Source: a virus
IMG/VR virus record: IMGVR_UViG_3300009164_000047
Coordinates: 33,705-97,704 of that record
DNA length: 64,000 bases
Strand: one strand, 5' to 3'
The notes beneath the pieces were generated by a model. It was given only the letters and a program-made list of their open reading frames with translations, searched no databases and was not told the DNA's origin. Numbering within the stretch: position 1 is the stretch's first letter; each line of letters opens with the position of its first letter. A program made the translations under genes and the position numbers. Shown here piece after piece: positions 17,427 through 25,704 of the stretch.

Positions 17427-20400
17427 ATGTCTTTTACGTTGTCTGATGGTGGAGTTCAAATATCTAATATTTCAATTTTAGGGCCTACCCCCGGAGCCCC
17501 CGGTATAACCGCAGCAACCCAAATTGGAATAGGGCAGGTACAAATAGATTATACTGCACCAATTTATAAAGGTGCATCGATCATTACACGATATTTTGTA
17601 GTTTCCTCACCTGGTAATATTACTGCTAGTATAACTACATTTACTTCCGGTAGTATTGTTCTTTCTGGTTTGACAGATAGACAAATTTATGTCTTTGTTG
17701 TTTATGCGGAAAATTCATATGGGTTTGGTGCAACTGCAATTAGTTCTCCGGTACAGATATATCCTGCAAAACCAGATGAACCTATAATAGTATCAGTATC
17801 TCAGCAAGGGTGGGGAGCTAATATTTCTTATACTGCCCCCTTACTGACAGGCCTTTCTCAGATACAATCATATACCGGTATCTCTACTCCGGGTAGTATT
17901 ACTAAAACTGTAAATCAATCGGGTTCAGGATATTTAGTAATAGGTGATAATACAACTAAGTTAACATTAGGTACACCTTATACTTTTACAGCACATGCTA
18001 CTAATTCTTATGGTGATAGTATAGAAAGTATTGCTAGCAATAGTTTAACTTTAACAAGGCCCACTGTTGACGGACCTACGTTAGTACCATCTACTTATCA
18101 AACTGATTTAAATGTGTATTTAACTGTCATCCCCCCAACACGTACTGCGGTTCAAGCACCGGTTACTACTTATTCCGTAACATTTAATGGCGGTACTACA
18201 ACAGGTTCATCTTCTAGTACACGCACGGTTAGTTCAAGTATATTAGCTTGCAGAACTGCCGCTCCAACAGTTGAATCTGCAGGACCATATACATTAACGG
18301 TTGGAGGGATAGCAGCAATACCAGTTTCAACTACTTATCCTAACTCTTACGTTTATCCCTATAGTCCTTTTATGGGGGCTATAGCTAGTAATTTTAACGG
18401 AAGTAATTATTTAATAGGACCAACTAAACGTAGATTAATTAACACTGGGCCATTCAGTATTGAATGTTGGATAAAACCCGCAAATCCAGTTTCCGGTACC
18501 GACCAATGTATAGTTCAAAACTTTGATTGGAATGGTGGAAATAATTCTGGATTTATATTGTGGTTAACTGGTTCTGGAAAAATAAGATTAGAAGCAACTG
18601 ATGGAGTATTTAGCCTTACAATTCCTACACAGCCTACAGTAATCGAAAGTAATTATGCACTACCGGCGAATACATTATACGCATTACGTTTTACTAATAC
18701 TGCTACTAATGGTTCTCAGATGATAACCGGACCATTAACTCAAGCAATACTTACTGTTGGACCATTTACTATTGAAGCTTGGATAAAACCTAATCAGCCA
18801 TCAGTAGCGGTAAACATGTTAGTTGTTGAAAACGCACGATGGTCTGCTGGTAATGCCGGAGGATTCAGAGTATATGTAACGACTGCTAATACCATAAGGT
18901 TAGATGCTGTTAATGGAACATGGAATTCTTTTCCAACGGTTTTAACTAGTACTACATCAATACCAAATGGAGATTATACTCATGTAGCAATAACTAGGGA
19001 CAACAACAATGATATAAGGATTTTTCTTAATGGGGTAGTAGATGTCTCTACTGTTAATAATTCAAGTAATTTTAGTAACATAGCGTATAGCTCTGGTACC
19101 GGTGGTTTAGGTACATTAAGAATAGGTGCAAGTCAATCTGATTCTACTTACCCCAATCCATTCCAAGGGTTTATATCTAATTTAAGAATAGTTCCGGGGG
19201 TTGCAGTATATACTGTATCTTTTACCGTTCCTAATTTTTTGCTAAGTGCTACACAAAGTTCAAGTACAAATATAGCGGCTATTGGCCCTGTTATACCATC
19301 AGATGGTTATAGTGTACTTTTTAATCCAAATATAAATGCAAAACAATACTTAACAGTACCCTATAATTCTATTTTTGATATCCCGACAGACACTCAATGG
19401 ACTATTGAATGCTGGGTATTAACAAGTAGTACAAATGCTTTTATTATAGCCAATAGAAATTGGAATTATGGTAGTGGTGGTCCTACATGGGGATTTAGCC
19501 TTCAAGGTGGAGTCACACCACAATGGGACATAGCTGGATCAGGATCTGCAAGTTTTGTCTTGGCTACATCTACTTTAAGTGGTACACTGGGTCGATGGAA
19601 TCATTATGCATTTACCCGTGATTCTAACAATGATTGTAGAATTTTTGTTAATGGACAGGTGGGTGTTACCCGTAATGATAATAGAGCAATGACTAACGCT
19701 GCCGGACCTGTATTTATCGGTGTTGCTAGTAATCTCAGTAACTCCTCATATTCTTCTGGACATATATCAAATTTAAGAATTGTTAAGAATCAAGCATTAT
19801 ATACTACCAATTTTACACCAAGCACAAGTCCATTAACTAGAACAAGTCAAGGTGCTATAGCATCTAATGTAATTTTAGTAATATGCCAGGGTAATACTTT
19901 ATCTGATAATGGAACAGGTAATAGTGGCTCTACGTTTACCCTATCTGCTTTTGGAAATATTAATTATGTAAATACACCTATAATTACAAAACATTACAGT
20001 CCTTTTGGTACTCAAGCAGTACTTCTTGCAGGACAATCTAGTTCAGCTACCACCGACAATTCCGGTCTTTCACCACTTAGTGGCGGTGCTGGAGGGGTTG
20101 TTTTATTTCAAAATAAATGGTATCATATTGCAGTATCACGTGATATATATAATGTTGTTCGTATTTTTGTTGATGGGGTTGCAGATACTAATACAGTAAC
20201 TTATCCAGCAAGTTTAAGTTTACGTGCTACGCAATCCGTCGGTAATCCAGGACCAACATTCAGAATAGGAGCACGTGTTAAAGATTCTAGTGTATCTAAT
20301 AATTATACTGGTTTACTATCTGATTTACGTATCATTCAAGGTTACTATCGTTCAATTAATTTTTCATTACCAACAGAACTATCAAATGCTAGTGAAACCT

Positions 20401-21194
20401 TGAGTAATATATATCCAATATTGTCTTTACCAAACAATACTTATACCTTTACTGGTGTTTCAAATAATATATATGGTGACGGGCCTGCAGGTACTGCATC
20501 ATCTCCGTTTATTGTTAATAACAGTCAAATAGCATGGGTTAATACAAGTACAGTAAATGCAATCAGCACAACATGGACAGTACCTGCAGGTGTTTATTCT
20601 ATTAGTGCAGTTGTAATAGGAGGGGGCGGAGGAGGAGGATATAAATCGGGCGGAGGCGCCGGTGGTGGTGGAGGAGGAGGATTGACTTATGCTAATAACA
20701 TCACTGTTAATCCAGGGGAAGTTTTAACAATACGTGTTGCATTTGCAGGTGCATTCGCTACTGCATCGCTATCTCCTGGATATGGTGGAAGCTCATCAAT
20801 TACCAGAGCCTCTGCAACTGTTTTAATTACTGCTAGTTCAGGGTATGCAGGCTCTCAAAATGCTAGTACCGCTGGTGCTCAGGGCGTTGGAGGGAACGGA
20901 ACAATAGTAAACGGTTCTGGATTAAATGTTGAAGGTGAAACTGTAACCGGGTATAGTGGTAAAGCAGGTAACGGAGGAAGCGGCACTACAAATGGTCAAG
21001 GTGGTAGTGCGGCTACGTATACAGCACAACCGACTACTACTCTTGTAGGTATAAGTGAACTAGGTAGTGCAGTATCCGGAGTAAACGGTGTAGGTGGTAG
21101 TAGCGGTTCTAATGGTGGTCCGGGTGTCGTGCGAATTGTATGGCCAGGAGAATTTAGAAAATATCCAGATACAAACGTTAGTACAAATCTTTAA
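17427..21194 (+). CDS. Large tail fibre/adhesin: FN3, LamG repeats, Gly-rich C-terminus (1255 aa)
   Basis: Residues about 10-215 hold fibronectin type III-like domains (APGITAATQIGIGQVQIDYTA, YVFVVYAENSYGFG). Three to four LamG/concanavalin-like modules follow, each with an (F/W)(S/T)IE(C/A)W(I/V) start and a GxISNLRIV or similar end; the first appears truncated. Residues about 1065-1245 form a glycine-rich domain (TVPAGVYSISAVVIGGGGGG) like those that end many phage receptor-binding fibres. No signal peptide. It is preceded by a late promoter and its own RBS. It should be a receptor-binding fibre attaching to surface glycans; it is transcribed opposite to the other fibre cluster. Confidence 0.8.
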   Translation: MSFTLSDGGVQISNISILGPTPGAPGITAATQIGIGQVQIDYTAPIYKGASIITRYFVVSSPGNITASITTFTSGSIVLSGLTDRQIYVFVVYAENSYGFGATAISSPVQIYPAKPDEPIIVSVSQQGWGANISYTAPLLTGLSQIQSYTGISTPGSITKTVNQSGSGYLVIGDNTTKLTLGTPYTFTAHATNSYGDSIESIASNSLTLTRPTVDGPTLVPSTYQTDLNVYLTVIPPTRTAVQAPVTTYSVTFNGGTTTGSSSSTRTVSSSILACRTAAPTVESAGPYTLTVGGIAAIPVSTTYPNSYVYPYSPFMGAIASNFNGSNYLIGPTKRRLINTGPFSIECWIKPANPVSGTDQCIVQNFDWNGGNNSGFILWLTGSGKIRLEATDGVFSLTIPTQPTVIESNYALPANTLYALRFTNTATNGSQMITGPLTQAILTVGPFTIEAWIKPNQPSVAVNMLVVENARWSAGNAGGFRVYVTTANTIRLDAVNGTWNSFPTVLTSTTSIPNGDYTHVAITRDNNNDIRIFLNGVVDVSTVNNSSNFSNIAYSSGTGGLGTLRIGASQSDSTYPNPFQGFISNLRIVPGVAVYTVSFTVPNFLLSATQSSSTNIAAIGPVIPSDGYSVLFNPNINAKQYLTVPYNSIFDIPTDTQWTIECWVLTSSTNAFIIANRNWNYGSGGPTWGFSLQGGVTPQWDIAGSGSASFVLATSTLSGTLGRWNHYAFTRDSNNDCRIFVNGQVGVTRNDNRAMTNAAGPVFIGVASNLSNSSYSSGHISNLRIVKNQALYTTNFTPSTSPLTRTSQGAIASNVILVICQGNTLSDNGTGNSGSTFTLSAFGNINYVNTPIITKHYSPFGTQAVLLAGQSSSATTDNSGLSPLSGGAGGVVLFQNKWYHIAVSRDIYNVVRIFVDGVADTNTVTYPASLSLRATQSVGNPGPTFRIGARVKDSSVSNNYTGLLSDLRIIQGYYRSINFSLPTELSNASETLSNIYPILSLPNNTYTFTGVSNNIYGDGPAGTASSPFIVNNSQIAWVNTSTVNAISTTWTVPAGVYSISAVVIGGGGGGGYKSGGGAGGGGGGGLTYANNITVNPGEVLTIRVAFAGAFATASLSPGYGGSSSITRASATVLITASSGYAGSQNASTAGAQGVGGNGTIVNGSGLNVEGETVTGYSGKAGNGGSGTTNGQGGSAATYTAQPTTTLVGISELGSAVSGVNGVGGSSGSNGGPGVVRIVWPGEFRKYPDTNVSTNL

Positions 21195-21260
21195 GTGTTT
21201 ACACTGGGTAAAAACAATGATTTTCTCTATGTTATTTTTGATTTTTCCGTGTATAATAAC

Positions 21261-21268
21261 GATATATA
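21261..21268 (+). promoter_or_regulatory. Candidate late promoter for pqqA
   Basis: GATATATACTAT differs from the GATAAATACTAT late pattern at one base and lies 36 nt upstream of the pqqA ATG. A TATAAT at 21252-21257 has no acceptable -35, so a sigma70 promoter is less likely. Confidence 0.35.
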
Positions 21269-21304
21269 CTATGACAGTATGTCAAACTTAACCAGGAGAA
21301 AACT

Positions 21305-21376
21305 ATGTGGACAAAACCAACAGCATCTGATATGCGTTTCGGATTTGAAATCACGATGTATATTGCTAACCGCTAA
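21305..21376 (+). CDS. pqqA: PqqA-like precursor peptide of PQQ (23 aa)
   Basis: A 23-residue frame starting MWTKP, with R11, then GFEITMY (residues 13-19) and ending ANR. PqqA proteins of proteobacteria have 22-24 residues, start MWxKP or similar and contain GFE(V)TMY. The Glu (here E15) and Tyr (here Y19) are cross-linked by the radical SAM enzyme PqqE with PqqD to build PQQ, cofactor of methanol and glucose dehydrogenases. The RBS AGGAG lies 7-8 nt upstream and a terminator follows at 21396. No pqqB-E genes are in the window, so the peptide would feed the host pathway. It is well below usual gene-calling length. Confidence 0.85.
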   Translation: MWTKPTASDMRFGFEITMYIANR

Positions 21377-21393
21377 TATATATTGAAATCAAA

Positions 21394-21418
21394 AAAAGGG
21401 CACTAGTTGCCCTTTTTT
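21394..21418 (+). terminator. Rho-independent terminator after pqqA
   Basis: AAAGGGCA (21396-21403), loop CTAGT, TGCCCTTT, then further T residues. It isolates pqqA as its own cistron. Confidence 0.88.
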
Positions 21419-21419
21419 C

Positions 21420-21448
21420 TTTACTGCTTCTGAATAATCATATATACT
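21420..21448 (+). promoter_or_regulatory. Sigma70-type promoter, leaderless layout
   Basis: TTTACT (21420-21425), 17-nt spacer, TATACT (21443-21448), then exactly 6 nt to the ATG at 21455. No Shine-Dalgarno sequence. Confidence 0.5.
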
Positions 21449-21454
21449 ATTAAC

Positions 21455-21742
21455 ATGAGTACTGAACAAGACAAATTCAACCATTCTAAGCGTTTACTCA
21501 AGGATGAGAACGCCATTAAAAAGCAAACTAGGATTGCTAAATCAGCAGGCATAAAAGTTGACGAACCACATAAGTTTGCCAAACATCATGCATTAGACTG
21601 TGGTAATCCAGAATGTTTTTTATGCGGTAATCCTAGAAAAACACATAAAGATAAGCTAACTCAACAAGAGAAACGTTTATTTCAAGATGTAGAACAAGAG
21701 CGTGATAAACGCAGTAATGGTCTACCAAAAAGTGAAGAATGA
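21455..21742 (+). CDS. Conserved phage protein with Cys motif (95 aa)
   Basis: A highly charged protein with a central KFAKHHALDCGNPECFLCGN segment, a CxxxxCxxC arrangement with nearby His that could bind zinc. I recognise this HALDCGNPxCFLCGNPRK pattern from T4-like phages of marine bacteria; no function is assigned there to my knowledge. Flanking regions are basic and predicted helical. Transcribed from a sigma70-like promoter placed so that the mRNA starts at the ATG. Confidence 0.7.
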   Translation: MSTEQDKFNHSKRLLKDENAIKKQTRIAKSAGIKVDEPHKFAKHHALDCGNPECFLCGNPRKTHKDKLTQQEKRLFQDVEQERDKRSNGLPKSEE

Positions 21743-21771
21743 GACAGTAATATTTCTGTCACATTTTTACT

Positions 21772-21779
21772 AATAAATA
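21772..21779 (+). promoter_or_regulatory. Late promoter element AATAAATA
   Basis: TAATAAATAC at 21771-21780, 29 nt before the ATG at 21809, with a strong AAGGAG in the leader. Confidence 0.55.
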
Positions 21780-21808
21780 CATAATCATTTAAACACTAAG
21801 GAGATAAA

Positions 21809-22372
21809 ATGAGATTTACAAAATTAGCAGTAACATTCGCATCACTATTGATTGCAGGTTCAGTATTTGCTGGAGGCTATGCATCATTGGAATATTATGA
21901 TGAAAGCAATCGTCTAACCGGTGCAGACAACATTAAAGAAGCATTGGTCATCGGTAACAAAGTTGGTGACACAGACTATAGTCTTAAAATGGAAAACAGC
22001 CAAACAGAATTTGGCAGTGGTTCTATTACACAAGGTCTTGAAGTTCGTGTAAAACAATCTTTTGGTGACAAGGGTGGTATCCGTCCTTACTTGGGTGTTC
22101 GCCTGGGTGAAAAAGTATCTAGTTCAACTAACTTTAGTCACTATGCTTTTGATGCAGGAGTCAAGATTCCTCTAGGCGCAGGTTTTACCGGTGATGTTGG
22201 TGCTCGTTATCGTGATGCATTTGATACATCAAACAGTTACACCACACAACGTGCTCACCTTGCAATTGGTTATGAATTAACTAAACAAGACGCAATTGCA
22301 GTTCGCTGGAGCCGTAGCTGGGGTGATGAAGAAAAAGACGCAGTACGTTTACAGTACACACGTAGTTTCTAA
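21809..22372 (+). CDS. Phage-encoded outer-membrane beta-barrel protein
   Basis: 187 aa with a clear Sec signal peptide (MRFTKLAVTFASLLIAGSVFA, cut near residue 21). Alternating hydrophobic beta strands follow (GGYASLEYYD, GLEVRVKQSF, RPYLGVRLGEK, GDVGARYRDAF, HLAIGYEL, AIAVRWSRS), and the last residue is Phe in LQYTRSF, the typical BAM recognition end of outer-membrane proteins. The predicted barrel is small (8-10 strands). It has a strong AAGGAG RBS and a late promoter. A host-derived gene is plausible. Possible roles are receptor masking, permeability change or lysis assistance; none is proven. Confidence 0.75.
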   Translation: MRFTKLAVTFASLLIAGSVFAGGYASLEYYDESNRLTGADNIKEALVIGNKVGDTDYSLKMENSQTEFGSGSITQGLEVRVKQSFGDKGGIRPYLGVRLGEKVSSSTNFSHYAFDAGVKIPLGAGFTGDVGARYRDAFDTSNSYTTQRAHLAIGYELTKQDAIAVRWSRSWGDEEKDAVRLQYTRSF

Positions 22373-22390
22373 TCAGTATTTAAAAAATCG

Positions 22391-22453
22391 ACCGCAACGA
22401 TTGAGCGGAGCTGAAACCCGTAATCAGCACTAGGACCCGAAAGGGTCTTTTTT
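22391..22453 (+). terminator. Structured 3' UTR: two hairpins plus rho-independent terminator
   Basis: CCGC (22392-22395)/GCGG (22405-22408); GCTGA (22410-22414)/TCAGC (22424-22428); then GACCC-GAAA-GGGTC (22434-22447) followed by TTTTTT. The last is a GNRA-capped intrinsic terminator. The first two are unexplained and could stabilise the transcript end or form a small RNA. Confidence 0.75.
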
Positions 22454-22454
22454 A

Positions 22455-22483
22455 TTGACAAAAATACCTTGATATGTTATAAT
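22455..22483 (+). promoter_or_regulatory. Consensus sigma70 promoter TTGACA-17-TATAAT, leaderless layout
   Basis: Both hexamers match the consensus exactly, with a TGT extended -10. Six nt separate TATAAT from the ATG at 22490, so transcription should start at the start codon. The promoter directly follows the OMP gene terminator. Confidence 0.85.
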
Positions 22484-22489
22484 CTTGCT

Positions 22490-22744
22490 ATGAAGATAGA
22501 AAAAGCAACTGATTGGCAAGATGTGCATACTAAACTGCGTAGTCAAATGCTTAGTATTGGATACAATCCTGATTTGCAACGTATGCTTAACAACATTACT
22601 AATATGGTAAGTGAGTTAAGTAACCTAGAAGTAGATGCTAGACGTACACGCATAGAACATTATGCAAAGGAAAAGGTCAATGAAGTTAATAAAGCCATTG
22701 ACCATTTAGAAAAGTTATTGTTGATAGCACAGTTAATGCGTTAA
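22490..22744 (+). CDS. Small helical early protein (84 aa)
   Basis: The ATG at 22490 is chosen because a longer frame from 22469 would begin inside the promoter spacer. The product is mostly helical and charged (WQDVHTKLRSQMLSIGYNPD, EVDARRTRIEHYAKEKVNEVN), without a recognised domain. Its stop codon overlaps that of the convergent minus-strand gene by two bases. A perfect sigma70 promoter suggests strong early expression and perhaps a host-takeover role, but the function is unknown. Confidence 0.65.
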   Translation: MKIEKATDWQDVHTKLRSQMLSIGYNPDLQRMLNNITNMVSELSNLEVDARRTRIEHYAKEKVNEVNKAIDHLEKLLLIAQLMR

Positions 22745-24099
22745 TGTTTCTTTACATCAACTAATAAATCAAAACCAACTTGTTGTATTTCCATGTCAAA
22801 GTTATGTTCTTTGGCAATATGTTCAAATACTTTCTTACTGAACCCAGTACGGTGTATCATAAAGTCAACCCGATTCTTATGTACACTATGACGATGACCG
22901 TAGATAATATCAATAGGACTAATTGGTCCACCAGCACTTTCATATACAACGTCAAGTAAATCACCTGATGCAATCTTTTCACCTATAACTTGTAGGTTAG
23001 GTGTCAATATTCTAACATATCCATCGGGCTTGCACACACGCAATAACTCACTGATAACACTAGGTACTTTAAAGTAATCAATATGTTCAATCATATGTGA
23101 AGTGTAAGCACAATCTACATAGTTATTTGGTATATGACTTATATCAGTTACATCAGCTAGTATATCTGGATTAAACTTATTATCAATATCCAATGATATC
23201 TCACGCATATCTTCAAATACTTCAGTATACAATAAATCTTTAATTGCTATACCGCCAAACCCAACGTTCAATACAGTCTTATCAGTTGTTGGTTGTAATG
23301 TTTCAGGTCTATCATATCTATCCCACCATTCACGCCAATTCATTTGGTCATCTTCTTCTGTATCATATTGCATATGTAATGCAAGACTTGGAATAGGAAC
23401 AAATAAATAATAGCCGCGCTTTCTAAACAATTGGTTGATAGTATTATCTTCCATTTTACTAGTAACCTCATGTTTGCCCATTGCTTCAAACACATCCCAA
23501 TTGTCTTTGATAACTTGATGATGTACCATAAAACAACTAGCAGTCATGGGCAATGTACGCCAATGACGTCCTTGTCTACGAATGATATGACTTTGTACTG
23601 CTGTGTTTTCTGGTATATACTTATATGGATCGTCATATGGATAGATACTAGTAAAGTTACCCAATGCACCGCTGGTAAACATCATTGTTTGAATCATATC
23701 ATAAATTGCAGTGGTGTCGTATAAATAATCATCTTGTGCAAAGTACACAATCTCTTTTCCATAATCACGACCGTGTTCATAGCAACGTAGTATGCTTGGC
23801 ATGATACCATACGTATCAAGTGCAATGAATTGTGTTTTAAATGTAGCGATATTGAGATTGTTTTTAATCTCATTCACAATTGACGCATCACTATGGTCAT
23901 CAAATACAACTAATTCAAATGTGCTATCTAAGTATAATTCCTTAGCATAGTTCATTGTCTCTACTAAACTACGTGTGCAACGTCTTGTTATCTCACCTTT
24001 GGGTGCTTTAACAAAACGTTCATTCTGATTCATTCCTAGATAGTGCTGGCTATCACCTTTGCTATGTGTTTGTAATACTACTAATACATTTATTCCCAT
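22741..24099 (-). CDS. Glycosyltransferase-methyltransferase fusion (452 aa)
   Basis: The N-terminal half (residues 1-240: INVLVVLQTHS, YLDSTFELVVFDDHSD, YGKEIVYFAQDDYLYD) looks like a GT-A family 2 glycosyltransferase with an acidic QDD metal site. The C-terminal half (from about residue 270: VLNVGFGGIAIKDLL, ISLDIDNKFNPDILADVTD, VDCAYTSHMIEHIDYF, VCKPDGYVRILTPNL) is a class I SAM-dependent methyltransferase. Last gene of the minus-strand fibre operon, starting directly after the stop of the tandem oxygenase gene. It could add and methylate a sugar on fibres or surface polysaccharide; the substrate is not visible. Confidence 0.75.
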   Translation of the reverse strand: MGINVLVVLQTHSKGDSQHYLGMNQNERFVKAPKGEITRRCTRSLVETMNYAKELYLDSTFELVVFDDHSDASIVNEIKNNLNIATFKTQFIALDTYGIMPSILRCYEHGRDYGKEIVYFAQDDYLYDTTAIYDMIQTMMFTSGALGNFTSIYPYDDPYKYIPENTAVQSHIIRRQGRHWRTLPMTASCFMVHHQVIKDNWDVFEAMGKHEVTSKMEDNTINQLFRKRGYYLFVPIPSLALHMQYDTEEDDQMNWREWWDRYDRPETLQPTTDKTVLNVGFGGIAIKDLLYTEVFEDMREISLDIDNKFNPDILADVTDISHIPNNYVDCAYTSHMIEHIDYFKVPSVISELLRVCKPDGYVRILTPNLQVIGEKIASGDLLDVVYESAGGPISPIDIIYGHRHSVHKNRVDFMIHRTGFSKKVFEHIAKEHNFDMEIQQVGFDLLVDVKKH

Positions 24100-25269
24100 T
24101 TAAATAAACCAAGTTATAATACTGTATCGTGTGCCTTTAGTTACAGGCATTATTTCATGTGGGTACATAAAGTTACTAGGGAACATTAATACGCTACCCT
24201 TTTTAAGAAAAACTTTCTTTTCTCTATCCCAAAAAGCAAACTCACCGCCTTCATAGTCATCATTTATTGCAAATGAACAACTAACTGCTCTCGGTTGTTT
24301 TAAGAAACTATCAGTATGCTGGATGTAAAATTGTCCTTCATTATATCTTAACAGTTCATAGCCACTATCTTGATCTATTCTAGCTTCTGGAAAAACTTCA
24401 TTATACTTTTGAATTGCAGTAGCGGCAGCTTTAAATAATTCTTCATCTAATGCTTTTCTTATTTCAGGATTTTGCTGAATAACAGCTTGGAAACTTAATC
24501 CAATGGTATCAGTATTCCGTATCTTTGTATCAAGAACTCCTGCACCTATAATAGTTGGTTGCCAGTCATTGCTATTTACATACTCACTTAAAATCCTATC
24601 ACAAAGGTCATCGGAAACAATATTTTCAAATACTTGTATATAATCTTCAATATTCTTTTTGTATTCTACTTTGGGTAACATGACTTCTTTTGTAGCTTCT
24701 GTTCGTTTTTCCATTACTAATTTTTTTGTTTCTTTATCTTTGTTATCAAAGAATGCATAATTTCTATCACCCCTACTACGTACATAATGCAAAAATACTT
24801 GAACATATTCTTGCCCTTGAAATTGTTCACGCCAGTGTTCGGCTTCACAACCCAAATACATCATAGCATCTCCGGATTTTAAATTTAATGATACCTCTTC
24901 ACCGTTTGGTTTTTTAATATAGATGGGCCATTCTGCGTCACCAGCTAAGTGTAGTGTTAAACTAATTTCACACGCATCCCTATCTTTGTGAATTTTTAAA
25001 TCACTGCCTTCTTTATATACTCTTGCATAGGTGTATGTTGGTAACACTGGCTCACCCAAAAAATTATTAATCTGGGGTGTTCTTTCACATAACAATTCTA
25101 AAAAGTCTATATAATTGTAAACTGCATGAGAATTTTCAACTTGAGTGTCACCGGGTAAATTTTCTTCAATACAATAATTTATGAATTTGTTATATAAATG
25201 ATTTGCATGATCCTGTGATATAAAATTAGGGATGTATAGATAGTTATTGTCTATTAATTTCTGATTCAT
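24100..25269 (-). CDS. Tandem 2OG-Fe(II) oxygenase (two prolyl-hydroxylase-like domains)
   Basis: 389 aa with two complete facial-triad sets. Domain 1 has HKD (H94, D96) and H145 in GCEAEHW. Domain 2 has HTD (H318, D320), H371 in YPHEIM and R381 in GTRYSIITWF. A linker with KKNIEDYIQVFENIVSDDLC starts the second domain. Family members hydroxylate proline, asparagine or similar. It lies just downstream of the fibre genes and before the GT-methyltransferase fusion, so hydroxylation of fibre proteins followed by glycosylation is a reasonable hypothesis. Both domains look catalytically intact. Confidence 0.8.
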   Translation of the reverse strand: MNQKLIDNNYLYIPNFISQDHANHLYNKFINYCIEENLPGDTQVENSHAVYNYIDFLELLCERTPQINNFLGEPVLPTYTYARVYKEGSDLKIHKDRDACEISLTLHLAGDAEWPIYIKKPNGEEVSLNLKSGDAMMYLGCEAEHWREQFQGQEYVQVFLHYVRSRGDRNYAFFDNKDKETKKLVMEKRTEATKEVMLPKVEYKKNIEDYIQVFENIVSDDLCDRILSEYVNSNDWQPTIIGAGVLDTKIRNTDTIGLSFQAVIQQNPEIRKALDEELFKAAATAIQKYNEVFPEARIDQDSGYELLRYNEGQFYIQHTDSFLKQPRAVSCSFAINDDYEGGEFAFWDREKKVFLKKGSVLMFPSNFMYPHEIMPVTKGTRYSIITWFI

Positions 25270-25270
25270 A

Positions 25271-25606
25271 TTATTCTAATAAATTATTGTCTGAGGTTCT
25301 GTCAACTATTAATTGTTTTTTCAATTCGTTCATATCGTTTGTTGCGGCAGCAAGCAATACTCTATGACTAGCTTCATTAGCTTTAACCATTTCATTTCTA
25401 AAGCTTTCGACTGCGGCGCCAGTTGAACGTTGTTGACCTGAATTTTCAATTAATAGCATTGGGATTAATGCAACTGTGCAGTTCCATTCATCTACACGTT
25501 TGCCTGTGTTCATGTCGTAGCCTTCTACTTTAACGAACCAGGCACAGTCTAATCCAATACATTCTTTTTTGAAGATTGGGCAAAGATTTTTTCTTTTTAA
25601 TTCCAT
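25271..25606 (-). CDS. Conserved Cys-containing phage protein (111 aa)
   Basis: The ATG at 25606 is preferred over the GTG at 25618. The N-terminal half has four Cys (LCPIFKKECIGLDCAWFVKVEG and WNC), probably a small metal-binding fold. The C-terminal half is helical (SFRNEMVKANEASHRVLLAA). The pattern is familiar from T4-like environmental phages, without function. A late-like element AGTAAATA lies upstream on the minus strand, so the three distal operon genes may have their own promoter. Confidence 0.65.
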   Translation of the reverse strand: MELKRKNLCPIFKKECIGLDCAWFVKVEGYDMNTGKRVDEWNCTVALIPMLLIENSGQQRSTGAAVESFRNEMVKANEASHRVLLAAATNDMNELKKQLIVDRTSDNNLLE

Positions 25607-25632
25607 AGTATGTCTCACTTATGTTAGTGATA

Positions 25633-25640
25633 TATTTACT
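25633..25640 (-). promoter_or_regulatory. Late-like promoter element AGTAAATA (minus strand)
   Basis: Read on the minus strand, AGTAAATATA lies 26 nt before the ATG at 25606. It deviates from the consensus at the first positions, so support is moderate. Confidence 0.35.
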
Positions 25641-25704
25641 GTGTAAAAAGAAACCCAAATAATTTTATGTATCGACTATGTTAGTATTTGGATATTCCCT
25701 ATGT

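Noticed and set aside
21195-21386. GTG-started 63-codon frame overlapping pqqA
   Set aside because: No RBS, atypical composition, and it conflicts with the RBS-preceded pqqA frame and its terminator.
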